NCBI RefSeq assembly: GCF_020509005.1
Contig: NC_063013.1
Span: 3,348,001 to 3,412,000 of the forward strand
DNA length: 64,000 bases
Direction of reading: 5' to 3'
Source: Fulvia fulva
Taxonomy: Eukaryota > Ascomycota > Dothideomycetes > Mycosphaerellales > Mycosphaerellaceae
Made by a program: the position numbers and the translations under genes. The notes under the pieces are model-generated. The model ran no database searches. It had not been told where the DNA came from and worked only from the letters and a program-made list of their open reading frames with translations. Below, one piece after another: positions 45,754 through 56,428 of the stretch (its first letter is position 1; every line of letters begins with the position of its first letter).

Positions 45754-47437
45754 TCACCGACCAAATTGGAAAGCTTTGACTTTCTCAGCAAGTCCGAGTT
45801 GCCCGTCCGCACTATGCATGGCTAGCCAGCCCTTGTGGTTCTGCAGAAAGTATTGGCGCACTACTGCTGCGACTGTGTCGACGATCTGGCGAATTTCGTC
45901 GGCTGTGATGTTGTATGCCGGGGCGATGAGGATGTGATCGCCGCGTCGGCCGTCAACGCTGCCGGTACCTGGGTAGAGACTGATGTTGTGTGGGTGCTGC
46001 ATGCCGAGTTCGTGAATGGCCATGGCGATGCCTTGAGACGGGTCGAAGGGCTCTTTGGTGATCTTGTTTTGCACGAACTCAATGCCCCAGAAGAGGCCTT
46101 TGCCGCGAATGTCGCCGACCGCTGCGTGGTGCGAGAGCTTTTCGTGCAGAAGACGGCCAAGAAGAGCGCCTTGTATGCGGACATTGGTGACGAGGTCGTC
46201 GTCTCTAATGATTCGCTGAACCTCGAGGGCTGCCTTGCAGGCCAGTGGGTGACCCTGGTAGGTCTGACCGTGGCTGAAGCAGCCAGTGCCTTGCTCGAGA
46301 GTGTTTACCACCCGTCTGTTGGCGAGCATTGCTGCGACTGGCATGTAGCCGCCGCCTAGTCCTTTGCCCATAGTCATGATGTCAGGCGTGATACCAATCA
46401 GTGGATCTTGCCACGCGTGTAGAGGTCGAGGGTGTCGTTCTGACGGCGCTGGGCCAGTGCGGCCGGCTCCCGACATGACTTCATCGAGGATGAGGAGCGC
46501 GCCGTACTTATCGCAGACTCGTCTCACGGCAGCAAAGTAACCAGGAGACGGCGGTACGCAACCTGCGATTGTTAGTATTGGGATCCACGGAGTCGTCTGA
46601 CGGAATCAGCTTTGAAACCTGACACACCTAGAGCAGCTCCAACAACCGGCTCAGCAATGAAAGCGGCCACTTTCTTTGGTCCGATAGCCAGGAACTCAGC
46701 CTCGAGTTCGGCTTCCAGTCTTCGTATGTAGGAGCCTTCAGTGTCGACAACGCTCGAGAGGCCCCTGTAAGCATAACAGGGACTGACCCTGCTCGTGTTG
46801 ATGCTCAGGATAGGTTCAAAAATGGCCCGACGAGCCACATGACCCCCTGCGGCTAGCGCTCCAAGTGTGGTCCCGTGGTAGCTTTGCTGTCGCGAGATGA
46901 AGTGGGATCGTTCCGGCTCAGGATGTGGCTTCTCCAAGTGATATTGACGAGCGAGCTTGAGTGCGGCTTCCATTGCCTCACTGCCACTGCTGGCGACGAA
47001 GACGCGTGCCATCTCGCCATCGGTGCTCTCGATGAGGATCTTGGCGAGGTCTTCGGGAGCAGTGGTTGCGTAGAAGAGGGAGTGGCAGTATGAGACCTCG
47101 CTCATCTGCTCGATCAGAGCTTCTTGAACCCTAGTATGATCAGAGGAAGTATCAAGGGACACTCTAAACAGCCGTACCTGACATTGCCATGGCCAATGCA
47201 TGCTACTGCGGCGCCTCCACTGGCGTCCAGAATCCGTTCACCGTTACTCAGATGGAGATAGTTGCCTTCTGCCCCTACTACGTGAAGTGGGTCGTGGTGC
47301 AATGAGCGATGAAGCAGTGCAGAACTGCTGTCGCTGTCGGCGTCGGTGCCATGCTTGCCACTGTCATCGACGATGTTGCCATCGTTGACTAGCAACACGG
47401 AAGGTGACATATCGGTGTGAGAAGGGAGTAAATGCAT
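45754..47437 (-). CDS. PLP-dependent class III aminotransferase
   Basis: Fold-type I aminotransferase transferring amino groups from an omega-amino or related substrate; the exact substrate cannot be read from sequence. Exons (minus): 47437-47178, 47130-46628, 46562-45754; introns 47 nt (GTACGG to ACTAG) and 65 nt (GTGTGT to TCGCAG); 523 aa. Motifs: GGAAVACIGHGN, SSGSEAMEAALKLARQYH, SYHGTTLGALAAGGH, LILDEVMSGAGRTG and the PLP lysine at about residue 321 in MTMGKGLGGGY, then GQTYQGHPLACKAAL and the terminal region. Using the donor at 46627 rather than the nearby GTTTCA restores GAALGCVPPSPGYF, as in the family. No targeting signal is obvious. Confidence 0.88.
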
Positions 47438-50251
47438 CTAGAAAAGACTGTAAGAAATGGATGTGATTCTTCTTGCTGTCGACTCATGGGTAGAGAAGGG
47501 GAGTAGATATACGCTCGAGGGGACGCAGAAGACAAGAGAGAGAGGAAGGGATCGACCAATCGCTTTCAGCAAGTGTGCATGGCGCAAAGAGGTGAAGAAG
47601 CCGCCGCCGCCGGCCGGCTACGTTCTTGCAGGCCTCTGGATGGGTCTCGTCATGGGTTTAATGATCTCGTGCAAGTGCGGGAGCTTTAGATGGAGAAACT
47701 CAGCTTCAGACTAGGGAAACTCTAAGATCGGGCCGTGTCTGTTGCCGATTAACCCAGTCAAGACCGGGAGGTCGTATAATTATCTCGGCCAGGTCCACCG
47801 CACCTTTGTCCCGAACTTGTCCCTCAAGACATCATCCTGTTGCTTTCACTGGTACAGAATGAATCTCGCGGCGGACATGTGTGGTGCCTCGCGGCAGTTT
47901 CCAGCGCCTCATCTGCAAGGCGCGTCAGTGCTCTGGTTGCCATCGCTTGGCACTGATTGAGACCTCTCTCATCTCAAGAGATAGATCGTGATGGCTCTTC
48001 AGGCGATTGGCATTGTATAGATCTTGTCATGCTGTGTAACACAGCCACAGACACATCTTGAAATCCAAACCCGGGCGGCTGGATCAACAGCAAGCCACAA
48101 CCCTGTAGGCGTCAGAGGCGAGGCGGAGCTGTCTCCACATCCAACCATCGGCGTCCAAACTGGAGGTGTCACACCGAGAACACACGTCAGGGAGTCGGGC
48201 GTCACGCGATTGAGTGAAGCTACTTCCCGGCCGCCACAGGTTCGCAGGTGCAATGCCGAATCTTTTGTTCCAAAGGCTTGCGCTGATCTTGTCCTGACTT
48301 GCCGTGTATAGCGATGTGACCTTGCTTGACAACAGGCAACATCTATTTTGGCTGCAGGAATATTTGGAATGCATGCCCTATCTAGCAGGCTGTATGCTCT
48401 GATCGATTGGCGTTGACTCCGTATGCGATACAAGCGAGAGGAACAAAGCTGCGATGGGAACCTAGAGCCATTCCTCGCTCGGAGGACTTAGCACTGTGAG
48501 TCTCTTGCTGTCCAGCTGCAGCTATCTGTGGTCGATGTTGCCGATTTGCCAAGGCATGTCGACTGAGCCACCATCCAGGACTATGGCGCGATCAGATTAC
48601 TTTCGGATAGCTGTGTTGGTACAATTGAACGTTGCAAACGATGCTAGACAGACCTGCAGCTGTGCGCTGTTCCGAATGCATCTTACTGCATGCGTTAGGA
48701 TAGCATCAGGTACGTGCTTGGACAGAGGGGTGGGACAGCTAGATGCTGCCTCATATGCAGCACACCCTTCTTGTCGATGGACGATCACTTCTCCCAATAA
48801 CAGACCATTGTTTTCTCTCCTCGGCGGGTCCTATAGCTGAGATCCTTGCCAGTGTAGCTGCTAGACGGCTTATCCAGCAGAAGGCTAGCGCCTTCAGCAC
48901 CACTAGGTGTCCCGAAGCGATTTAGCCGTCGTTCCAGACCGACTTGTCCAGGCGTTGATCATATAGATACGAGGCGAGCTGTCTCTGCCTGGGCAGATAG
49001 GCGGACGTCGTCACCGGGCAAGCCATGTCTATGTGCGCTGTAGTACCATTGACTCGGTAGTTACAATGTTCAGTCGTTCAGTGTGAGGGCTCGGCTGGAG
49101 CACTAGCGTATGGAGTGATCGCCGGCAGCTGCCAAGCCGAGGGATCATTAGGCTTCTCACCGCCGGAAATTGTATGTAATGGGTGGCGATCAGTGCTCTA
49201 CGTGCCTTGCACTTTGATGAAGCTCACGACACAATCTCTGTGCTCGTTGTTTCGTTTTGAGTGTATTCCTGGTGGACTGGTTCAGTCACAGCTTTCGCCG
49301 AGTGATTTCTTGTCTCTCAGATTTTAAGGGATTCGGCCGTTCTCCCAAAGCTGCACTGCGCTCAAGTCCTCCCTTTGTGAGACTAGTATGCGTAACGTTG
49401 ACCGCGAGCCTTGACCCGAAGCTCACGAAGAGGCGAGAGACTCGACCTTGCGTGCTCACGATCCCATGATGGTACTCGTATCAGGTCGCCAGCTCCCTGA
49501 TCGTTATGACCGTCATGAGCCCGCGGCCTTGGACACCGGATCCCCGGATAGTGTAAGCACGTGAGCGGCGGCGTTACGGCCAGTGGTTTGCCATCCGTAG
49601 ACGCTTCGGACATGAACGCTTTGGTGTCGTTCGACCTGCCTGCCGCAACAGTCGCTGCATCGACGGCCCTATGTGTGAGCGGCGCCGACACGAAGACAGG
49701 CTCGTCCAAGGTCTGGCCTCTGCAACCATCTGTTCTGCTGATAACTGGCTTGTGGTCCATACCGTTCGATGAAGACTGCTCGTGCACCCATCACAGCCGA
49801 CCAGCCAGAAAGAGACACCTTCGGGACCGACTTGCTGCTCCGTTGCAGTTGAAGGCGCCTATGATACCCGTTGTTTGATGCCTCCTACGCCATGACTTTT
49901 GGCCGTGGTTGGTTTGCCTTGGCAGCCAAGCCACCAAATAAGTCTCCCGCACGTCTGACTCCGCTTTCGGATGGAAGCAGCACCGGACCAGTATTTTTGT
50001 CTTCTATCTCGGCATGCCGATATCGAGTCGGACGGTGCCATTGTCTCGGATGTGTCGCGCGGGATGATAACGTCGGCCCGACGAACTTGAGCTGGAAAGC
50101 GCTCCGAAGCAAGGGACCCGGTTTCTCCTCGGTGGCGCTCAAGGCAGAAAGCGAGCATTTGTCAGAGAGGGCCGGTCTCTTATTATATGCCAGATCCATC
50201 TATCGTGTCTGACATAGGGCTCCGCTACGAAGGCCGCAAGGATCCGTCATC
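47438..50251. other. Gene-poor intergenic region, 2.8 kb
   Basis: No ORF with a recognisable domain on either strand, no RIP signature and no obvious repeat or tRNA. It contains the divergent upstream regions of the aminotransferase (-) and the nuclease gene (+). Confidence 0.4.
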
Positions 50252-51464
50252 ATGACAGCCGAAAAGTCGATCGCGAGAAGTGATATCTCACCTCCACCTT
50301 CCTCAAAGCGCCGGAAACTTGCCCCGTCGCAGACATCTGAAGATCTGCCGCAATGCATCGATCCTAGTCGCCTCACCATTTATTCGTGGAACATCAACGG
50401 CATCAGTCCATTCGTGCAGAAGACCATCACTTCCTTTTTCCAGCCTAGAAATGTCGCTCATGGCTGCGAGTCAAGCGCGTCACCGTCGTCTAGTCTGCGA
50501 GATGTTCTTCGGCGGTATGAATGGCCGGCAATGCTCCTCCTGCAAGAAGTCAAGATCAATCCGGATGATACTGCTACCCAGCGGGCAGTCGAAAGGGCTG
50601 TGAATCCCATCACAGACGAGCCCGGGCTCCCATCGTACAGAGTGTTCTTCTGTCTACCATCGGACAAACATAATGCGCGAGGCTCCGGTCGCAAGGTATA
50701 TGGTGTGTGTAACATAATCCGCCAGGACTTCTTCGACAGGTACGTGGAGCGCGTACGAGAGGTAAGCTGGGACCTTGAAGGACGCTTTTTAGTCTGTGAG
50801 ACAAAACCTTGCGGATTGTTGCCAAAGCTCGCCATCTTCACCGTGTACGCTGCGAATGGCACCGACAATCCATATAAGGATCCCGAGTCAGGACAGATTG
50901 TCGGCACCTGGCATGATCGGAAGCTGCAGGTTCACGAACTGCTCGAAACTGAGTGTCGCGCTCTCGAAGCCAGGGGAGTCCAGGTGGTGCTAGCTGGGGA
51001 CATGAACATCGCGAGGATGAAGTTGGATGGCCATCCCAACCTTCGCACAACCCCAGAGCAGCACTGCGTCAATCGTGCCGACTTCGAACGCCGCTTCTTT
51101 GCATCCGGCGCAGGGAGTAAGGAAGAATGCGGAGCCACAGGTGCACTGAGTGGTGGAGGCTTGAATATGATCGATAGTTGGAGGCACTTCTATCCACGAA
51201 AGGCAGGCTATACATATTATGGCCGCTCGCGACCATTCGGCAGCAGTTGCGATAGGGTCGACATGATTCTGCTGTCGAGAGCAATGGAAGATCGTCTGGT
51301 CAATGCTGGGATCCACGAGACTCTTGCCGACCGAGGCCCAAGTGGTAAGTCGATTGCAAACATCGAGGGCTCGCATGAAGGCCGACCATGTTCGACAAGA
51401 TCATGTACCACTTTTTGTGGAGCTCCAAACACAGCTCGAAAGGGTAGATGTCGTTGAGATGTAG
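50252..51464 (+). CDS. ExoIII / AP-endonuclease family (EEP fold) nuclease
   Basis: Exon 1 50252-51344, intron 51345-51399 (55 nt, GTAAGT to ACAAG), exon 2 51400-51464; 385 aa. Metal-dependent phosphodiesterase fold with IYSWNINGI (Asn), LLLQEVKI (catalytic Glu), VYAANG, LAGDMNIARMK (Asp-Asn), GYTYYGRSRPFGSSCDRVDMIL and the terminal GPSDHVPLFV (Asp-His), the last created only by splicing. The N-terminus SSKRRKLAP could be a nuclear signal. Likely role: abasic-site or DNA end processing. It is shorter than Apn2 and has no GRF zinc finger, so I do not call it APN2. Confidence 0.82.
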
Positions 51465-52144
51465 CAGCGTGCCCAGGATCTCATGGGAGCGGGTAGATCT
51501 TGTGCTCCGCGTCGCTCATTGAAATGAGAGCAATGCGGCATGTGCAGAGGACATGCCTGCAGTCCAGACCAACACGTTCAGATCGGCATAGCGCACGGCT
51601 ATGTCATCCGGTCATCAAAGATGCAGGCAGCGGGCCATCGTCGTCTCCTTGTTTGCTGATAGTGGTTGCGACGGTCGGCAGCAGAAAGTAGTCGTTTCCC
51701 CGGCAGCTTGGGCACTTTCAGTGGTAGGACGACAGGGCGGGAAAGCTTTTGTGGCTGCTGTGGATGGGAACGTAAGAAGGGAGGGGATGGGGCGGGACCG
51801 AGCATCTGTCCGTCACTCATACTGACATGGTGATTGCGGAAGGCGGGCTCTTGCACCGCCGACATGCTGAAAGGTAGCAATTGCGTACTGCACCACCCAG
51901 ATCATTAGCCAACTTTGCTGTGCTTGAGCCAGCGTTCGTTGGTGCGCTTTTCGGGCCGCGAGCACGATGTGCAGCAGAAGGTTCAGCGCTCCGAGCAGGC
52001 CGTCCATGCCGTCTGGGCGGGTCGTTTCCTGCAAATGCAACTTGACGAAACCTTGATACTGCCTGCCGTGAAGCTCGAAAGATCAGGTTGACAACGCACT
52101 CGCGTATGCAACAGTAATGTAGACAGCTCGTCAAGCTGTGCGTG
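51465..52144. other. Intergenic region nuclease - POC4
   Basis: About 680 bases between convergent genes. Nothing recognised. Confidence 0.4.
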
Positions 52145-52637
52145 TCAGCCCAGGACTGTTGCACACACCGCGTCCACTACGCCGCGAAAGGCATCTCGCT
52201 CCTCATCCACATCGCCACCTCCAGCGGCTCCAGAAAGATCAATGCTGCTGCTGACATAGCATGGCTTTTGCAGTCGACGGACAAGGACCTTGGCCATGCG
52301 AGTTGCAAAGTCCAGAGTGGACGGCACGCTGTAGAGTGCCGTACTCATAGGCTGAGTCTGATTGTATCTCTGTAGTATGAGGGTCAGTTTTGACACGATG
52401 CAAGCCGTGAACGTTGCTCACATCGGGCATCGCATAGACAAAGCTACCCATTGCTGCAGCTTGCTGGCCGGCATCAGGACTCGTGCTTGTCAAGAAAAGC
52501 AAAATCGACTTTGCGAGTACGGTCAGGTGCAGGTTGATACGCGTGCCAGGACTGTGCGGTAGGTCGATCGCGAGCTGAATGGCACCTTCATCGCGCGTGT
52601 CGTTCAAGGCTGGTGGTGGAAGAGCATCTGCAGCCAT
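52145..52637 (-). CDS. POC4: Proteasome assembly chaperone 4 (Poc4/PAC4)
   Basis: Small chaperone that pairs with Pac3 to help build the 20S proteasome alpha ring. Exons (minus): 52637-52422 and 52369-52145; intron 52370-52421 (52 nt, GTGAGC to CTACAG), phase 0; 146 aa. Core motifs: LLFLTSTSPD, AAAMGSFVYAMPD, then across the splice RYNQTQPMSTALYSVPSTLDFA, ATRMAKVLVRRLQKPCYV and a C-terminal helix. The start at 52637 (MAADALPPP) is preferred over upstream in-frame ATGs because the length then matches the family. It faces the next gene across a 290-bp shared promoter. Confidence 0.85.
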
Positions 52638-52927
52638 GATCTCGTGCTGATGATTCCCCGGATGGATGTGTATCGTGTTGGTGGATGTTGTGCATTGATT
52701 AGAAGAAAGTGCACCAAGACGCGTTCTGCCCCAAAATGATCCTGGTGCTTTTTGATTGGGTTTGGCTGGATCCACTAGAACTATCCCCTCCGCATTAGTT
52801 CGCTTCCTTCCCCCTACATTGTACAACAACACATCTCTAAGACCCGGAGATACAGCATCCAGCATAGCACAGAGGGTCGGAAATCGCCGATGCCGATGGG
52901 AAAGGGCGCACAGCAATAACGGAAATC
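52638..52927. promoter_or_regulatory. Divergent promoter region POC4 / N2227 gene
   Basis: 290 bases separate the two start codons on opposite strands, so both promoters must lie here or overlap the transcripts. No specific motif assigned. Confidence 0.55.
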
Positions 52928-54209
52928 ATGGCGAATGAGCAAGACTTAAACCCCCTGTCAGATCCAGAGGAGCAAGCTGTGCTTCATGCAGCACTGAACT
53001 CGTACCGGTAGGTCTTGCAGGCACATGATCGACACCACTCAGTTCTCACCGTTCCATGTCATCAGTCAGTATCGCCAAGCAGCGCACTACAACATCACAC
53101 ATCTCCGTCGCCAGTCTTTCTACTCTTTACCATCTGCACAGATAGATCTTCTGTCCTCCCCGCCTTTCTCGCTGCCGAACACTTTCAATGCGGTTGATGA
53201 GGCTATTGATGCCAATGCAGACATAGCGGAAGCTATCCTGCAAGCTGGCTTTCCGGCATTCGGGCTTGATGCGAGCGACGAGGACTGGAAAGGTCAAGCA
53301 TCGCCGGCAGACCTCGATAAAGCAAGATCTACCATTCGCCAGCTGTATCGCGACTGGTCTACAGAAGGCCTCCCAGAACGACATGCGGCATTTGCCTCCA
53401 TACTGAAGGCTCTTGAGACTCACCTGCCGGCCTCGGAGCCTGATCAACGCTCGCGATACCCAGTGCTTGTTCCTGGCGCGGGTCTGGGTCGCCTGGTCTT
53501 CGACATATGCTGTGCAGGTTACACTGTCGAAGGGAATGAGATATCCTATCATCAGATCCTAGCTTCAAACTACATCCTCAACTTCACGAAGAAGGCCAGC
53601 CAACACAGCTTGTACCCGTGGGCATTAAGCTTCAGCAACCACATCATTCGCGCTAACCAGCTGCAAGCTGTCGGCATTCCTGATGTGCATCCCGGAGCAA
53701 CTCTCGAAGCTGCCGCACTGGAGATCCAGTCCGAGACACCATCAGCTGAGCGAATGTCAATGACAGCTGGCGACTTTTGCGTCCTCTATCGGCAACCGGA
53801 GTATCAAGACCGCTTTGCTGCAGTGACCACATGCTTCTTCATCGACACTGCGCCCAACGTGATCAGGTACATCGAGGCGATCAAGTTTTGCCTGCAGCCT
53901 GGTGGTGTCTGGATCAACCTCGGACCACTTCTGTGGCATTTCGAGTCAGCTCCAACTCCAGCTGAGCGAGACAGACTACGTGGTCGAACAAACTTGCACA
54001 ACACTGATCGGGACGATGGTATTGGAGAACCAGGATCATTCGAGTTGTCGAACGATGAGGTCTTCGCGTTGGTCGAGAAGTACGGTTTCAAGATGATTGA
54101 GCACAAGGATGCACCTCCCACAGGGTACATTCAAGATCCAAAGGCCATGCTGCAGAACGTGTATCGCCCTGTGTTCTGGGTAGCGCGGAAAATCGCAGAG
54201 CAAACGTGA
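52928..54209 (+). CDS. N2227-family SAM methyltransferase (carnosine N-methyltransferase-like)
   Basis: Exon 1 52928-53007 (MANEQDLNPLSDPEEQAVLHAALNSY), intron 53008-53065 (58 nt, GTAGGT to CATCAG), exon 2 53066-54209; 407 aa. Splicing gives ALNSYRQYRQAAHYNITHLRR, the usual family start. The SAM-binding motif VPGAGLGRL is near residue 160, with YTVEGNEISYHQILASNYILN after it, then the TTCFFIDTAPNVI strand and GGVWINLGPLLWHF. Animal members methylate carnosine to anserine; the fungal substrate is unknown. Length is typical. Confidence 0.9.
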
Positions 54210-54624
54210 GCTCCTAGTGATGTTAAGCTCTGTGTTGGCTGATGCACCATCGTTGCAAACCTCGGACTGGTCATGAGAGCGAAGACCACAACAAGAAAAG
54301 TCTGTACGACCTGTCTGGGGATGACGAATGCCACAAAGTGTACATGTACATGCGTCAAGACTCATGATTGTGCAAGGCTTTGTGCTATGCCGTGAAGAAC
54401 ACATGCTCCGAACCGAGTTGGCCGGGTTTGAACCGAACACCTCGGCTTCGTTCCTGTCGAGGACGCGCCGGAGCCAGATCGTGACATGGAGAAACCACCG
54501 AAATGATCAATGAGCTCTGATATCTCTCCTATTCCTTAATATTGTTCAACGACCTGTCTCCATATCTTGACACTCGTCTGCTCCTACACTCTGTAGCACA
54601 GCATTACAGCTCTTTCCGGCCGCC
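54210..54624. other. Intergenic region N2227 - thioesterase
   Basis: About 415 bases, nothing recognised. It includes a minus-strand GGTTCAAAC that looks like a tRNA T-loop but has no supporting cloverleaf. Confidence 0.4.
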
Positions 54625-55719
54625 ATGAGCCGGCCGACGCTGATCAAGCCACCACCTTCTTCGAATGATAGAGCACCCATCGAAGATGTGCTGGAATTGA
54701 CACATCTCAACGACATCGACCCGAATCTCTTCACAAACACGCGACCAGTATGGCATCCGCCGGGTGCTCGAGGCGTATACGGCGGCGCAGTCATCGCCCA
54801 ATGTCTGGCAGCGGCGCAAAAGACAGTCCCGGAGAACTTCGCAGTCCATAGCATGCACTGCTACTTCGTCCTGAACGGAAATGCCGACATACCCATCATA
54901 TACCACGTCGAACGCGTACGAGAAGGTCGCTCCTTTGCAACACGAACAGTCCAAGCCCGCCAACGCGGTCAGCCTATCTTCACCACCACCCTCAGCTTCA
55001 CACGAGAAGGATCAGGAGGGAAGCAAACAGTGGAGCACCAAGCGAAAATGCCAGACATCGCAGCTCCCATAAATATGGAACCCGTAGATATCTTACGCGG
55101 CAACAAATCCCCCTTCGTGACGCAAAGAGTCGACATCTACAACAACGACAGCCCGCATCCGCATGAGAAGCGCACAAGACAATGGATCAAAGCCCGCGGC
55201 AAGATCAGCGACGAAGGAGGTCACCAGGCACATCTCTCTGCTCTCGCGTACATGTCCGACTCTTACTTCATAGGCACCGTAGCCAGGACACATCGCATAT
55301 GGCGGCACAACAGCCTGACCTCCTCGGACAAATCCAAATCGCCCTCGCAGTCCATCCCCGCCGAACTCTTCCAAAAGCTGAAAAGCATGGATCTCGAAAC
55401 TCTCAAACGCGTAGAAGGCATGGACGACGACATGATCAGCCAGCTCAAAACACTCGAAGTAAAAGACGGAGTCATCAAGGGTTTGAAGGATAGCACTAGA
55501 CCAGAGATTGGAATGATGGTGTCGCTGGATCATAGTATTTATTTCCATGATCCGAAGGGATTCAGGGCGGATGAATGGATGTGCACGGAGTGTGAGACGC
55601 CTTGGGCAGGGGATGGGAGGGGGTATGTGACGCAGAGGATTTTCAGCAAGGAGGGCAAGTTGATTGCCAGTTGTGTGCAGGAGGGTGTGGTGAGGTTGAA
55701 GCAGGAGGCGAAGCTATAG
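54625..55719 (+). CDS. Peroxisomal acyl-CoA thioesterase (TesB / Tes1 type)
   Basis: Hydrolyses acyl-CoA to free fatty acid and CoA, probably in peroxisomes. 364 aa, single exon. N-terminal hotdog domain (GVYGGAVIAQCLAAAQKTV, HSMHCYFVLNG, FATRTVQARQRGQPIF) and C-terminal hotdog domain with the catalytic-Asp region SLDHSIYFHDP, then CETPWAGDGRGYVTQRIFS and LIASCVQEGVVR. It ends in AKL, a PTS1 signal. A charged insertion in the middle (about residues 230-290) is longer than in bacterial TesB, as in fungal relatives. Start: first ATG after a stop-rich leader. Confidence 0.9.
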   Translation: MSRPTLIKPPPSSNDRAPIEDVLELTHLNDIDPNLFTNTRPVWHPPGARGVYGGAVIAQCLAAAQKTVPENFAVHSMHCYFVLNGNADIPIIYHVERVREGRSFATRTVQARQRGQPIFTTTLSFTREGSGGKQTVEHQAKMPDIAAPINMEPVDILRGNKSPFVTQRVDIYNNDSPHPHEKRTRQWIKARGKISDEGGHQAHLSALAYMSDSYFIGTVARTHRIWRHNSLTSSDKSKSPSQSIPAELFQKLKSMDLETLKRVEGMDDDMISQLKTLEVKDGVIKGLKDSTRPEIGMMVSLDHSIYFHDPKGFRADEWMCTECETPWAGDGRGYVTQRIFSKEGKLIASCVQEGVVRLKQEAKL

Positions 55720-56278
55720 TGCTTCTTGTCGCCTTCGATCGATGGATGCTTTTTACCGCGTGTATCTCTGATGCGGCGTGCCGATACCAAGCGACGACGG
55801 TGGAGAAGGTGTGGTCAGATTATGTCTAGAGACCGGGAGTGAAGGCATCCGGCACTGCTTTGGGAAGGTTGCAGCCATATAGAGCCGTGCAGCCTTGTTT
55901 CTTTTGCTGGGTTTAGCAACATATCAAAGATTGATTACACACCTTCACACCCTCGCACGGCAGCTATACGGACATGGTCGGCTTAGACAGCGTGTTTTCA
56001 CGTGTGCTTTGGCAGGGCGTCTCTCTTCGATAGCATAGAGGCAAGAGTTCATCAGCTGATTCCTTTGAAGCAGAAGCACGTCCTGAATTGCAGACGAATA
56101 GTTATGTAGGTATGTTGCCAGCATCAAGATTCAGGTACTGCTTCAATCAAATGTCGTGGATGGCCTCGTGGAAGGGAAGCAATGTCTCTGCCCCGCCATC
56201 CTGGCAGTACCCCACACTGCGATTGCAAGGATTCTGGGAGATGATTTAGTTTTCTCGGACTCACTGGCATTCACGATT
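55720..56278. other. Intergenic region thioesterase - LEU4
   Basis: No gene recognised; contains the LEU4 promoter region. Confidence 0.4.
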
Positions 56279-56285
56279 TGACTCA
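56279..56285. promoter_or_regulatory. Candidate Gcn4/CPC1 site upstream of LEU4
   Basis: TGACTCA, the consensus for the general amino acid control bZIP activator, lies about 145 bp before the LEU4 start. Leucine biosynthesis genes are classical targets. A single 7-mer match can occur by chance in this length. Confidence 0.4.
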
Positions 56286-56428
56286 CTTCACCCATTGCTA
56301 TATCTTGACATCAACTCCCACTCTCCCCGTCGACTTCCCCACGAAACGCACCTCGCCACTACCCAGTCGCGACTCTCCCACCGACCCACTCATACCGAGG
56401 CGCCTCACGGCAACACCCCACCAGCACA

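Noticed and set aside
54380..54460. tRNA-like T-loop GGTTCAAAC on the minus strand
   Set aside because: No matching acceptor stem or A box could be found at the right spacing.
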